From a virus: DNA of 49,161 bases. Numbering within the stretch: the first letter of the stretch is position 1; the number at the start of each line of letters is the position of its first letter. The stretch is taken from positions 1-49,161 of the IMG/VR virus record IMGVR_UViG_3300030389_001563; one strand, written 5' to 3'. This document shows positions 22,279 through 31,174 of this stretch, piece after piece. A program made the translations under genes and the position numbers. The notes beneath the pieces were generated by a model. That model ran no database searches, was not told where the DNA came from, and was given only the letters and a program-made list of their open reading frames with translations.

Positions 22279-22875
22279 TTAGTCTACCTCTGAACAAGAA
22301 AAAGATATACCATACGCTGATACAGCATTGGTATCCCACATCAATTCGTTTGAATCCATACGAAATATGCCTTTCGGATTGGTGTATGTTATAGTTGTAC
22401 CCTGTGCAACGCTTGATTTTAACTTAGGCTCTATCTGAATTGTTGAACCACCAGACTGATCGGCTACAACCATGTGCAATCGTGAAGATGAACCAGTGCC
22501 TATTTGAACATAATCTCCTGCACTAAATGCCGTTGTGCCAGTCAAAGTCAAAACAATATCCCCTGCTGATGCAGCGTTTGTAACTGTTACTGAGCCACTT
22601 ATACTATTTTGGGGTGCTCTAGCATCGTTATCACTTAAGAAAAATGTACCTCGTCTACCGTGTAACTTTACCAAAAAACTAACCCACTCATGTGCCTGTG
22701 AACGCTTCATAGGTGGCAAAGAAAGCACTGCCTTCCATTTAGCTAAATCAAACTCTACAGTCTGTTGTACCCCTGTGAATGGAGACTCTGATATGCCTAC
22801 ACCTCTAATAATTGACCATTGCTGTGTGACATACTGTGGACTGGATGGTGGTGTGAGAGGATATGTTATACTCAT
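22279..22875 (-). CDS. tail protein following the tape measure (distal tail)
   Basis: 198 residues. It begins MSITYPLTPPSSPQYVTQQWSIIRGVGISESPFTGVQQTVEF and contains WKAVLSLPPMKRSQAHEWVSFLVKLHGRRGTFFLSD, a pattern of siphophage minor tail proteins encoded directly after the tape measure. A strand-rich insert (SGSVTVTNAASAGDIVLTLTG) may be an Ig-like module. It overlaps the tape measure gene by 4 bases. It may act as the distal tail adaptor between tube and tip. The exact family is not certain. Confidence 0.65.
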   Translation of the reverse strand: MSITYPLTPPSSPQYVTQQWSIIRGVGISESPFTGVQQTVEFDLAKWKAVLSLPPMKRSQAHEWVSFLVKLHGRRGTFFLSDNDARAPQNSISGSVTVTNAASAGDIVLTLTGTTAFSAGDYVQIGTGSSSRLHMVVADQSGGSTIQIEPKLKSSVAQGTTITYTNPKGIFRMDSNELMWDTNAVSAYGISFSCSEVD

Positions 22876-24902
22876 GTCATTAACTGACCAAAAGAGCCAC
22901 CCCTGCGTTTTTGATCTACAACAGCCTGTAGAGTGCTTTCCTGAATGGCAGGAAGCATACTAAGAACTTCCGCTCTCACTGTGTTCTGTATGCCTGTTGT
23001 AAAATTGAGATTTTGATTAACAACGGTTGTTCCTCCACCTTTAGGTAGTGCACCGTTTGGAACTATACGACCACCTGTATTAGGAACAAACATTTCTGGG
23101 CCGCGTTCGCCCACCATGTAGGGTCTTCCACGCTGTACTGTACCACCACTTGCTCTAGCAGGAAGTGTTGGTAATTCTGCTGTAGTTCCTTCTAATCTGA
23201 GTATAGAATTTATTGCTCGATTTATAATCGCAAGCTCTATCGTTTTTGCTAATAACTGTTTGATGAAATCCTTAAAAATATTTAAGAAACTTGTCAAACT
23301 TCCCTTACCGTTGACAACCATTTCTGCCAAACTCTGAGATACGCTTTTCCCCATATCTTCTAATGCGTCTTTGAACATAACAAATTCTGGATTAGTCATC
23401 CTTATTTGCATCTCCATTTCTTTCATAGCACCAGTGAATTCCTCTGATGTAAAATTACTCTGAGCAAATTTCAAATCAGCTATATCCTCGTTCAATTGTT
23501 CTAATGGTGTTTTGAGAGACTCAACAATAGATTTTGCATTATCTAATCTTTCATTTGTCGTTTCTGTTGTATCTCCTAATTCTTTCATTGATGATTTAAG
23601 CTTATGATTCTCTGCAACTATATCTGCCAATTCTTTTTTAAGCTTGTCTCCACCTTCACCCATAGTCATAAACTCTGATGTAAGTTCTGATGTTGCCTTG
23701 ATGCCTTCTCTTTGAGATTGAGTTGTAGCTTTTATCTGCTCCTTAAGTGCTTCCTGCTCTGCTTTGGCTTTTGCAATGGCAGCGTTTATGGTTGATTCGG
23801 CTTCTCCTCTTGCTCTTAGCTTTTGATTGTATTCATCTGCTACCCTAGCTTGTCGTTCTTGTATTTTTGCGAGCATATCATTGGCACGAATTTGCTTATT
23901 GATATTACGGACTCTTCGCTCTGCACTAGATAAAGCTCCTGCTCCTGCTTCTGGTAATCTTGTATTTTGTTCATGTAGTGCTTGTTGTCTTCTAAGCTCG
24001 AATAACTTTTCTTCTGCTTGTATAAGCTCTTTTGTTGCTTCGCTGTTGAGACTTAAATTTCTAGATAAGATACCAGTATTGTATAAAAACTCTTTTATAG
24101 ATACGACACCTGCCTTCAACATTCCTACAAACTCAGCAAGTTGTGGCAATAGAGGTGTCATTACGGCAACCCCAAGATTTGACAAGGCAGCTCCTAATCC
24201 CTTCATCTGATTAGCAAAACTTTCTGATGTTCGAGCAGCGTCACCTTGTGCATCAGTTGTACCTGCTAATAATAGATTGAGTCGTGCTTGCACCTTCTCT
24301 TGATTGGTAGCATCTTTAGAAAGCTTATTGATGCCCATCCTCATCAATTCTTGTGACAGAGTTGCTTCTGTAATTACAACACCAAATCTTCGTACTGTTT
24401 CGTGATTACCTACCAGAGCACTTTGAAAAGCTCTCATAGTATCAACGTCACTGGCATTATTGAAAGATGCTACGTCTGTTGCAAGCTTCGTCAATTGTAC
24501 TGATAACTGTGATGCTTCACCTCTGGCAAATCCCATAGGAACAAAAGTGTCCTGTATCTGAGATGCCATCTCTTCTAACTGAAATGTGCTTCTTCCGACC
24601 TCATCCCCAAATTTAGACAATTGTGATCTTACTTGTGTAGCAAACTGACCAAAGACCACAGAGGATTTTGCTTGCATCTCTTCGACATGAGACGCAAATC
24701 TTACTAGGGCAGACGCACCTCTAGCAAGTTGTTGAACGACCACAGCACCTACAGCAAGCTTCGCTACTGAAGCAATTTTATTGAAGTTTGTACTTACCTT
24801 TTTAGTTGTAGTTGCTGTTGATTGCTCAAGTTGCTTAAGCTTTTTGGTAATGTCGCTTAAGTCACCTTTGATACGGACTATGAGTTCGTCTGCTGTTGCC
24901 AT
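22872..24902 (-). CDS. tape measure protein
   Basis: 676 residues. The N-terminal part (DELIVRIKGDLSDITKKLKQLEQSTATTTKKV, then a hydrophobic VAKLAVGAVVVQQLARGASALVRF) is typical, as are the long helical and coiled regions at 280-460. The C-terminal RGRPYMVGERGPEMFVPNTGGRIVPN is a common end of tape measures. At about 0.15 nm per residue it would set a tail of roughly 100 nm. The start overlaps the frameshifted chaperone stop (TAATG), as expected for the G/GT-H order. Confidence 0.9.
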   Translation of the reverse strand: MATADELIVRIKGDLSDITKKLKQLEQSTATTTKKVSTNFNKIASVAKLAVGAVVVQQLARGASALVRFASHVEEMQAKSSVVFGQFATQVRSQLSKFGDEVGRSTFQLEEMASQIQDTFVPMGFARGEASQLSVQLTKLATDVASFNNASDVDTMRAFQSALVGNHETVRRFGVVITEATLSQELMRMGINKLSKDATNQEKVQARLNLLLAGTTDAQGDAARTSESFANQMKGLGAALSNLGVAVMTPLLPQLAEFVGMLKAGVVSIKEFLYNTGILSRNLSLNSEATKELIQAEEKLFELRRQQALHEQNTRLPEAGAGALSSAERRVRNINKQIRANDMLAKIQERQARVADEYNQKLRARGEAESTINAAIAKAKAEQEALKEQIKATTQSQREGIKATSELTSEFMTMGEGGDKLKKELADIVAENHKLKSSMKELGDTTETTNERLDNAKSIVESLKTPLEQLNEDIADLKFAQSNFTSEEFTGAMKEMEMQIRMTNPEFVMFKDALEDMGKSVSQSLAEMVVNGKGSLTSFLNIFKDFIKQLLAKTIELAIINRAINSILRLEGTTAELPTLPARASGGTVQRGRPYMVGERGPEMFVPNTGGRIVPNGALPKGGGTTVVNQNLNFTTGIQNTVRAEVLSMLPAIQESTLQAVVDQKRRGGSFGQLMT

Positions 24903-25437
24903 TAGTCTGGATACCTCTCCATCATATCCTGTAGCTCATCTCTTGTTAGTGGGGTATCTGATTGAGAAGCATGGAAACTACTAAAACCTTCTACTGCACA
25001 AGAAAATTCTATCATTGTTAAATTCCAAAATTGTTCTGGTGTCATTTGAAGCACTCCAATCCCAGTTTCTAGTAAGTCTCTCCACTTGATCTCTTCAACT
25101 ACAGAACCCCTCTTTACTTTTTTTCGTCATCACCACTAGTTAATGCCATAGAAATAACTTCTCCTACAGCTCTTATAGCGTCAACAAAACCAACTTTCCA
25201 TATGAGATCGCTTACTTCTTTTTCTGTAATGTTTTTACCACCACCTTTTATGGCTGTAAAAAGGATATAACTAATCTCTGTTACCTTTAATTCTGCTTCA
25301 GAAATTTTCTGTGCCAGTTTTAAAATCGGTGTATCTAAAGTATTTTCAATACGCACTAGAGAATCAAAGTTTAATCTACAGTTGTAAGTCTGCTCTCCAA
25401 GCTTGATCTCAATCTCCCCTCTTAGTTGATTTGACAT
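24902..25437 (-). CDS. tail assembly chaperone GT fusion by -1 frameshift
   Basis: Reading shifts by -1 at A AAA AAG (25123-25117), just before the stop of the 107-residue G protein. This adds 71 residues: VKRGSVVEEIKWRDLLE... to ...DMMERYPD. The added part contains GIGVLQMTPEQFWNLTMIEFSCAVEG and DELQDMMERYPD, the pattern of GTA-type tail chaperones (rcc01693-like). The added frame has no ATG, GTG or TTG before its conserved start, so the shift is its likely route of translation. The fusion stop overlaps the tape measure start. In lambda the GT product binds tape measure during tail assembly. Confidence 0.8.
25114..25437 (-). CDS. tail assembly chaperone, G form
   Basis: 107 residues (MSNQLRGEIEIKLGEQTYNCRLNFDSLVRIENTLDTPILKL ... 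VGEVISMALTSGDDEKK). The layout matches the GTA gp10/TAC family, with a short N-terminal sheet and a helical body. It is the unshifted product; the lysine codons at its end form the slippery site. The position between tail tube and tape measure genes is the standard one. It overlaps the preceding small gene by 29 bases. Confidence 0.8.
   Translation of the reverse strand: MSNQLRGEIEIKLGEQTYNCRLNFDSLVRIENTLDTPILKLAQKISEAELKVTEISYILFTAIKGGGKNITEKEVSDLIWKVGFVDAIRAVGEVISMALTSGDDEKK
25117..25123 (-). promoter_or_regulatory. -1 ribosomal frameshift site A AAA AAG
   Basis: The zero-frame codons are GAA AAA AAG TAA. The heptamer A AAA AAG is the strong slippery sequence also used by dnaX. A stop follows at once, and the -1 frame is open for 71 codons with a conserved chaperone domain. 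No stimulatory structure was modelled. Confidence 0.8.
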
Positions 25438-25684
25438 TTTTCTTATACTCCACTTTTGTTGTTATGATAAATTCTTCGCCACGATTAGCGACATCTTCTA
25501 CTGATGTAACGGTGTGTGTATGACCACCACATAGAAAAGTCTTATCCAGTCCACGACTTATGTGAACTCCGTCCAGTTGGACTGCTGAAGTAAAAGCAAA
25601 CGTATATTCGCCATTCTTCTTCTTAAAAAAAACAGGGTAATCTGTTTTTTTATTATTTGTTATAGTTGTTTCTGTCCAAGCCAT
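25409..25684 (-). CDS. small tail-region protein
   Basis: 91 residues (MAWTETTITNNKKTDYPVFFKKKNGEYTFAFTSAVQLDG ... HTHTVTSVEDVANRGEEFIITTKVEYKK). It is mostly beta with a HTHT stretch. Lying between tail tube and tail chaperone, it may be a second minor tail or completion protein. It has no recognised family. Confidence 0.5.
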   Translation of the reverse strand: MAWTETTITNNKKTDYPVFFKKKNGEYTFAFTSAVQLDGVHISRGLDKTFLCGGHTHTVTSVEDVANRGEEFIITTKVEYKKNVKSTKRGD

Positions 25685-25687
25685 TTA

Positions 25688-26092
25688 TTAAGCAGCCGTA
25701 AATGTTATCGCTCCAGATGATTCTAGAGTGACACTGTAAGTAGCTTCGCCATTGTACTCACCAGAATATTCTAGACTAGCTATCATAAATGTACCTGCAT
25801 AAGTGCCTAAATCTGGCACAATAACATTGTAGCTTTTGAAAGTTGATGTTCCATAAGCTGATCTCAATGTTGTTTCTGCTGTTGAATCTGTGAACACACC
25901 AGATGCAGTGATTGTCATAGACTGTATACCACCAGAAGGAAGTAGCTCTCTAAAAGAACTACTGTCTTTATTAGTGATGTCTACGGCTTCATCGTTAAGT
26001 GTCATGGATGTTGATCTCATTCCACCAACAGTTGTCATTGTTCCACTGATATCAATTTTTAATAATAAGGCTTTACCTCTTTGTGCTGCCAT
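25688..26092 (-). CDS. major tail (tube) protein
   Basis: 134 residues. MAAQRGKALLLKIDISGTMTTVGGMRSTSMTLNDEAVDITNKDSSSFRELL and the ending YSGEYNGEATYSVTLESSGAITFT match the TP901-1/GTA major tail protein pattern. It polymerises as hexamer rings around the tape measure. Position upstream of the chaperone supports this. Confidence 0.85.
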   Translation of the reverse strand: MAAQRGKALLLKIDISGTMTTVGGMRSTSMTLNDEAVDITNKDSSSFRELLPSGGIQSMTITASGVFTDSTAETTLRSAYGTSTFKSYNVIVPDLGTYAGTFMIASLEYSGEYNGEATYSVTLESSGAITFTAA

Positions 26093-26104
26093 TTTTGCTC
26101 TCCT

Positions 26105-26515
26105 TTAGCTATCAAAAACTACGGCTCGAAATCTCATGACTCCGTGTCGAGTTATTCCATCAGCTTCGGTTAGTGTATTCTCAAACTCATGTCTGATATT
26201 CACTAAGGAAGCACCACTTACAGTTATACTCGCATTATGTAGCGTTGTATATACTGAACTCATAATATTTTTTATCTCTTTTCTACCCCTGTACTGACTC
26301 CAGACATGGATGGTAAGGGTGTGCTCATGGGCATCTTTATCTTTCGTGTCTATATTTGTGGCTGTCTCTTCGCCTATAACAACATAAGGATAAGCCGTAT
26401 TCTCTGGAACATCATCAAAAACTCCAGTAATAGCATTGCCATCTACATCATTTATCGTTGCTCCATCTAAGGCTGTAAATATTGCTTGTTGTAACGCGAA
26501 AGAATGTAGTGCCAT
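26105..26515 (-). CDS. DUF3168 tail completion protein
   Basis: 136 residues. ALQQAIFTALDG, AYPYVVIGEETATNIDTKDKDAHEHTLTIHVWSQYRGRKEIKNIMSSVYTTLH and the final HGVMRFRAVVFDS give the DUF3168 pattern. This family caps the tail end that joins the head. It is followed directly by the tail tube gene. Its start overlaps the stop of the gp10-like gene. Confidence 0.85.
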   Translation of the reverse strand: MALHSFALQQAIFTALDGATINDVDGNAITGVFDDVPENTAYPYVVIGEETATNIDTKDKDAHEHTLTIHVWSQYRGRKEIKNIMSSVYTTLHNASITVSGASLVNIRHEFENTLTEADGITRHGVMRFRAVVFDS

Positions 26516-26934
26516 TATCCCAATAACTTTCTTAATCTAGCTCTTATTTTTGGTCTATTCTGCTCCAAAGACGGTTGCATAAAGGGTCTTGCACCCATTT
26601 TTGATGTGCCATACTCTAAATATTGTGAGTACTCTGCTTGGCTAATTACTTCACCCTCTAAGCCATTTCCCTGTAGGTTAGTTACAATATTGTTTGCTAA
26701 AAAGCCTGTGTCACTTGCAGGAAACTGACCAGATGCTGATGCTTGATGAGTTCTTCTTGGATTGTACTTTACATACGTCTCTCCACTTTTTGCACCACGC
26801 AAAATATTGTCTACAGCAGTGTTTCTTGTAGCATTTATACCATATACTATGACTTGTTGCATTTTTTTACGAATATCTGCACTTATCCCAGTCAAATTCT
26901 TGCCTTCTCTGTCAATCTTAACAGAAACCTTCAT
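26515..26934 (-). CDS. HK97 gp10-like head-tail protein
   Basis: 139 residues. The pattern VYGINATRNTAVDNILRGAKSGETYVKYNPRRTHQASASGQFPASDTGFLANNIVTNL followed by YSQYLEYGTSKMGARPFMQPSLEQNRP is that of the HK97 gp10 family. These proteins join the neck to the tail. The start overlaps the adaptor gene by 4 bases. Confidence 0.85.
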   Translation of the reverse strand: MKVSVKIDREGKNLTGISADIRKKMQQVIVYGINATRNTAVDNILRGAKSGETYVKYNPRRTHQASASGQFPASDTGFLANNIVTNLQGNGLEGEVISQAEYSQYLEYGTSKMGARPFMQPSLEQNRPKIRARLRKLLG

Positions 26935-27278
26935 GTAGCCACTCCTTCTTCTACTAAAATATCCAAATATCTGTCTCTAGTGTCTCTATTTATCACTCTT
27001 TTAATGTTGAATGTCCTTGTATAGCTTGCACCATCCCTATTGAAACGATATTGCAGTCTGTTTTTAAAGGTGATGCTCCTATTGAACCGTGTAGTAATAA
27101 TATGTGTTATTCTTTCCTCTAATTGGTCTCCAAATACCCTCTCAGAGCCTGTTTTTGGCTCTATCATGCCGAATACAGAAAACGAATCACTATATGTGAC
27201 GTTTTGAGAGCCACCACCATCGCTTGTCCTTGTTTGTGTTTGTACATACAATTTATGTCTAAGCTTGCCTACTGCCAT
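26931..27278 (-). CDS. head-tail adaptor (SPP1 gp16-like)
   Basis: 115 residues. LRHKLYVQTQTRTSDGGGSQNVTYSDSFSVFGMIEPKTGSERVFGDQLEERITHIITTRF and RDTRDRYLDILVEEG follow the head-closure protein pattern: RLRHRV-type start, DGGG, ITT.R and a final long-strand. It plugs the portal-connector after packaging. Its neighbours gp10, DUF3168 and tail tube give the usual series. Confidence 0.85.
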   Translation of the reverse strand: MAVGKLRHKLYVQTQTRTSDGGGSQNVTYSDSFSVFGMIEPKTGSERVFGDQLEERITHIITTRFNRSITFKNRLQYRFNRDGASYTRTFNIKRVINRDTRDRYLDILVEEGVAT

Positions 27279-27279
27279 A

Positions 27280-27696
27280 TCATTCTGGTTTCTTTGGGAA
27301 AGTCACAACTTTTGGGAATTTAGCTTGTTTAGTTATGTCAAGCAGGTCTTGCCTATACTTTTTCCATTCATCTTGCTTAGATTCAGTCATATCTGCCCAT
27401 CTAAGTGGGTTTGAGACTATTGGGTCTACCTCAAAAGTAAGAATATAATTTCTGGCATCTCTAACTTGTTGTGCTTTTTGCTTATTTATTTCGTCATCTG
27501 TGGGTGCTTTGTACGCTTGTGCGTCTCCATTCAGATTAATGCTGTCACTTAGCTTCTTTACATCTATATCGCTTCCATTGTCGTTTAAATTGACTGTAAA
27601 AGGTATCCATCCGTGTACTGGATGTTTTATCTCACAGTCTATATCACCATTCTCATTTACGATTTTTGCATTTTTATATTGTTTTATCTCTATCAT
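27280..27696 (-). CDS. tail fibre assembly chaperone-like protein
   Basis: 138 residues from ATG 27696, which overlaps the stop of the fibre gene (TGATG). The C-terminal half, VRDARNYILTFEVDPIVSNPLRWADMTESKQDEWKKYRQDLLDITKQAKFPKVVTFPKKP, is the tail assembly chaperone pattern. This module recurs in the gene at 47913-48326. The N-terminal part (DCEIKHPVHGWIPFTVNLNDNG) also fits phage fibre chaperones. It probably helps fold the fibre at 27696-28508. Confidence 0.75.
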   Translation of the reverse strand: MIEIKQYKNAKIVNENGDIDCEIKHPVHGWIPFTVNLNDNGSDIDVKKLSDSINLNGDAQAYKAPTDDEINKQKAQQVRDARNYILTFEVDPIVSNPLRWADMTESKQDEWKKYRQDLLDITKQAKFPKVVTFPKKPE

Positions 27697-28508
27697 CACG
27701 AAATCCTCTGCCAAACACCCCAACCATAATGTCCAGACGCACTATTGAAATTTGTTCTACCATGATACCTCCAAGTACCACTACTTACACTTGTAGGACT
27801 TGCCAATATTCTTGCTCCGTCATTAGTAACACTACCAGAACTTGTAAAACCATAAGGAAACTCAAGTCCTGCATAATAAAGATTGCTTCCAGAAACTGTA
27901 GCTCCTGCAGCCAATCCTCCACTGGAAGATGTCACACCTAGTATATATGAACCCACATTAGTCAATCCACTTATAGAGTTAAGACTCATGGACGCACCAC
28001 TTAAGCTAAGTCCAGAACCTGCTGACATAGAATTAGTTACCGTAGCTGCTCCACTAGATGTCGATACAGATACATTCGTACCTGCAACTACTGATGTAAT
28101 GGCATTTGCCTGTATAGATTGTTTTGTTCTAAGTGGAGTCATAACTTGTGTTGTTTCTGTTCCTGCTTCTGCTGTATTTTGAGTGGGCACTTGTAGGGAT
28201 AAAACCGTTGTTCCAGAAGTATTTTTTACCTCAGTTACTGCTGAAGTAGCATATTGTATATCATCTGTAATTATGTTGACTCTAGCGTTCGTTTGATCGG
28301 ATTCTAACAGAATTATCCATGCAGAGTCGGCTTCGTTTCTCATCTTAAGTTGATTTGCACTTGTGTCATACCAAAGCATATTTGCAAAAGTATCAGATGG
28401 TGCTGACCCTCCAGAATTTGTTGAAACTATAGCAAGAAGTGCGTTATTCAGATCAGTACGAAAACTAGGTGCTGTCTGGTTTGCTATGTTGTAATCGTGA
28501 TTTGCCAT
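27696..28508 (-). CDS. tail fibre protein
   Basis: 270 residues. The start MANHDYNIANQTAPSFRTDLNNALLAIVSTNSGGSAPSDTFANMLWYDTSANQLKMRNEADSAW is a widely used marine phage fibre base. It is followed by a Ser/Gly-rich shaft (SMSAGSGLSLSGASMSLNSISGLTNV) and a tip ending TNFNSASGHYGWGVWQRIS. The start overlaps the tail tip gene stop. It is the only fibre located beside the tail tip block; the other fibres are in the 44-4 kb cluster. Confidence 0.75.
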   Translation of the reverse strand: MANHDYNIANQTAPSFRTDLNNALLAIVSTNSGGSAPSDTFANMLWYDTSANQLKMRNEADSAWIILLESDQTNARVNIITDDIQYATSAVTEVKNTSGTTVLSLQVPTQNTAEAGTETTQVMTPLRTKQSIQANAITSVVAGTNVSVSTSSGAATVTNSMSAGSGLSLSGASMSLNSISGLTNVGSYILGVTSSSGGLAAGATVSGSNLYYAGLEFPYGFTSSGSVTNDGARILASPTSVSSGTWRYHGRTNFNSASGHYGWGVWQRIS

Positions 28509-31174
28509 TAATTATATCTAACCTCTGCTTTAAGTAATGATATATTCGGTGTTATATTTGTTGATGTACTTCTTAACTGTACCTTAAAACGAAAATATCT
28601 TCCAGTAAAGAAACCTGCTCTAAATCTCTGATAAGTGCCTGTAAAGGAATTGGAAGTGGATGGTTCGATAAAAAACTGAACATCAGAGTCTTTTTGTTGA
28701 GATGTTGTGCCAGATAAATCATCTACGTTTCCAGTCAATTGATCCCAAAGAGTGCTACCTCCACCAATACTATCCCAGTCATTGATACTACCTGCTGTAT
28801 CTAATCGTATCGTATTTACAATAATTTCTGCTCTTACAAGTTTCGTTGACCCAATGTCTATATCCGAAGAAAATATATATTCACCTGTGTTTAATATTGG
28901 GTCACTGGAGTCCGAAACATCTGTCATTCTCAGGGCACTACTTGTCACCTGCAAATTTGTTTTATTACCAGAAAAAGAAGGACTTTCTGTTTGTGTCGCT
29001 ACGTTACTAAATTGCACCAAACTTGTTGTAGGTATGGCAACAGCAGATGTAAAGTTTGCTGATGCTACGTTTGTTTTGTCGTAGGCTCTTATCATATATG
29101 TGCCAGAACGAGCAGGAACTGAAAAGGTGGTAGCAGGTCTAGGTACTTTTTCTGTGTCAGTTGTGGAGTTTGCCCAAGTAGCACCAGATGTTTCGCTAGA
29201 AAACCTTATGGTATAAAAAGATAAATCTAAATCAGCTATGGCATCCCATCCCAATATTACATTATCTCCAGAAACAATTGCATCAAAATTTACAACGTCA
29301 GCAGGTGCTACACCCTGTCCTGCGATATTTGCCGTTGTTTGGTTGTAAGTACCCTTAACACCTAATGTACTTATCGCTCTTGATCGCACAACAAAAGAGC
29401 CATCTTCCACATCAAAGACTTCATATATTCCTAACTCTCCAGTACCTACTACTTTAAAATCGGAATCAGCAGATTTTCTAAACTCAACTTCAACAAAATC
29501 AATCCTTGAAGCATCCACTGTGCTCATAGATGTTGTAATTATAAGAACCTGTGAGACTTTTTCGTTGATAACTCTCAACTCGCTAGTAACAGTAATACCT
29601 ACAGATGGAACGCTAAATGGGTCTAACAAAGTAGTATTGTCGGACTCAAATTGTGTTTCTTCTGCATCCCAGTCAAAAACAGCACTGGAAATTTCCCTTA
29701 AAGTGAGTGCTATCGTAAGACCTTGCTGTAAATCTGGTGTGAATACCCAATTTTGAACTTCAAAAGTCTTGGCACTAAAACCTAGTCTACTATTTGTGAG
29801 TTGTATTATATCACCAACTTGCACCTGCAAAGCTTTCATAGAAAACGTACCTTTGACAACTATTTGCTGTCTATTCTTGAATAACGCTATTTTAGCTATC
29901 CTCTGTGCCATAGAACTTGTGTTTGTAAATGGTAATTCTAAGTCGATAATGTTTTCTTCATTGTTATCTATGCTCAAAAATGTGCTTGATCGTATCTCTG
30001 GATAGTCTGTATTTTGAAAATTTGTTTCTGCACCTCTAAACTTTCCTCTGACTACGTTGAAGTTATCTCTCCGACTTTGCCGTGTTTGAATAGCAAGATT
30101 TCCTCTTAAATCATCTTCTGTAAGGGTGATAACTGGACTAGTATATGAACCTGCTTTTACTCTCCATTTGCCCTGTGAATACCACATTATTCCTGCCATA
30201 GACGCTACAAGCTTTTGTAAAACAGTTCTTGGGTTTACATTTGTGGTGAGAGCACCGTTAACAGTGTATTTAGATTGTGTTCCCCCACCTAAAGAAGCAG
30301 CCAGATTTACAGTTGTGTCACACACCGTCTGAGCAGAAGCAAAAGCAGTATCATCTAAATCTCCTGTAGGAATATTTAGTCCGTAAGAGCTTGTTAGATA
30401 ATCTCTTATGACTAGAGCAGTATTATCACTCCATGCTGTTGCTCCTGTATTAACATTATACAACTTTTTTCCTTTGATAAGTGCTGTTAGACTTGGCTCT
30501 CCGTTTGGAAAAGCATCTGCTTGAAACTCATATCGCACATAAATATAAGTAATGTTTCTCAGTTTATGATCTGATGTCCATTTTGTACTTTCTGAAACTA
30601 GATCACTGTCTCCTGTTGTTTGATCTCCCAGATGTATTTTTACTCTTATGAACTTGTCACTTCCGTCTACATATTTTGTAGGTGATGTAACAAAATTGTT
30701 TCCGTCAATAGTAAGCTCTTCACCATTCAAGTAAATTTTAGACACTTCTTCACAAATGTGTCCTGCCATAGCATAAACCACATGAAGAAATTTATTATTA
30801 TCTGTTACTTCTTTAAATACTATAACCCCACCAACTCTAGTCTGACCGTATATAATCTGATGATCGGCAGCACTTGCTATACCAGATATATTGTACCCCC
30901 CAACTGTTGTCGTACCATGTGATGTAGCTCCACCATTAGATGAACCCAGTCCGTTAAGATTTGGCATCTCTGGTTGTGGAGCAAGGGCATTTAAAATATA
31001 GTTGGTTGCAACAGATGTAGCCACATATGTTGCAATTTTAGCTACAGTAGCCGTACCTCCAATATAATTAAACGCAGTTACTGCGTAATATACTATAGTT
31101 GATGGATTGGCATAGGTTACGCTTGGTATAAGGCATAATGCCAAAGCAAAGCTAAATATTAGTCTACAGTCCAA
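28508..31174 (-). CDS. tail tip attachment protein (gpJ/GTA gp15-like)
   Basis: 888 residues from TTG 31174, with GGAG about 8 bases upstream. Central features are DHQIIYGQTRVGGVIVFKEVTDNNKFLHVVYAMAGHICEEVSKIYLNGE, GDPSLTALIKGKKLY-like text (NGEPSLTALIKGKKLYNV), LVIRDYLTSSYGL and later fibronectin-like stretches. These fit gpJ-type hub proteins that form the tail tip and fibre base. The first 22 residues (LIFSFALALCLIPSVTYA) look like a signal peptide, which is odd for a virion protein and may be a hydrophobic hub segment. It overlaps the NlpC gene by 16 bases. Confidence 0.88.
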   Translation of the reverse strand: MDCRLIFSFALALCLIPSVTYANPSTIVYYAVTAFNYIGGTATVAKIATYVATSVATNYILNALAPQPEMPNLNGLGSSNGGATSHGTTTVGGYNISGIASAADHQIIYGQTRVGGVIVFKEVTDNNKFLHVVYAMAGHICEEVSKIYLNGEELTIDGNNFVTSPTKYVDGSDKFIRVKIHLGDQTTGDSDLVSESTKWTSDHKLRNITYIYVRYEFQADAFPNGEPSLTALIKGKKLYNVNTGATAWSDNTALVIRDYLTSSYGLNIPTGDLDDTAFASAQTVCDTTVNLAASLGGGTQSKYTVNGALTTNVNPRTVLQKLVASMAGIMWYSQGKWRVKAGSYTSPVITLTEDDLRGNLAIQTRQSRRDNFNVVRGKFRGAETNFQNTDYPEIRSSTFLSIDNNEENIIDLELPFTNTSSMAQRIAKIALFKNRQQIVVKGTFSMKALQVQVGDIIQLTNSRLGFSAKTFEVQNWVFTPDLQQGLTIALTLREISSAVFDWDAEETQFESDNTTLLDPFSVPSVGITVTSELRVINEKVSQVLIITTSMSTVDASRIDFVEVEFRKSADSDFKVVGTGELGIYEVFDVEDGSFVVRSRAISTLGVKGTYNQTTANIAGQGVAPADVVNFDAIVSGDNVILGWDAIADLDLSFYTIRFSSETSGATWANSTTDTEKVPRPATTFSVPARSGTYMIRAYDKTNVASANFTSAVAIPTTSLVQFSNVATQTESPSFSGNKTNLQVTSSALRMTDVSDSSDPILNTGEYIFSSDIDIGSTKLVRAEIIVNTIRLDTAGSINDWDSIGGGSTLWDQLTGNVDDLSGTTSQQKDSDVQFFIEPSTSNSFTGTYQRFRAGFFTGRYFRFKVQLRSTSTNITPNISLLKAEVRYN

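Noticed and set aside
27178-27193. GAAAACGAATCACT, identical to the repeated leader, inside the head-tail adaptor gene; a partial copy at about 46627
   Set aside because: Both lie on the complementary strand of codons for SDSFS, with no -35/-10 set or ribosome site. They are explained by coding sequence.
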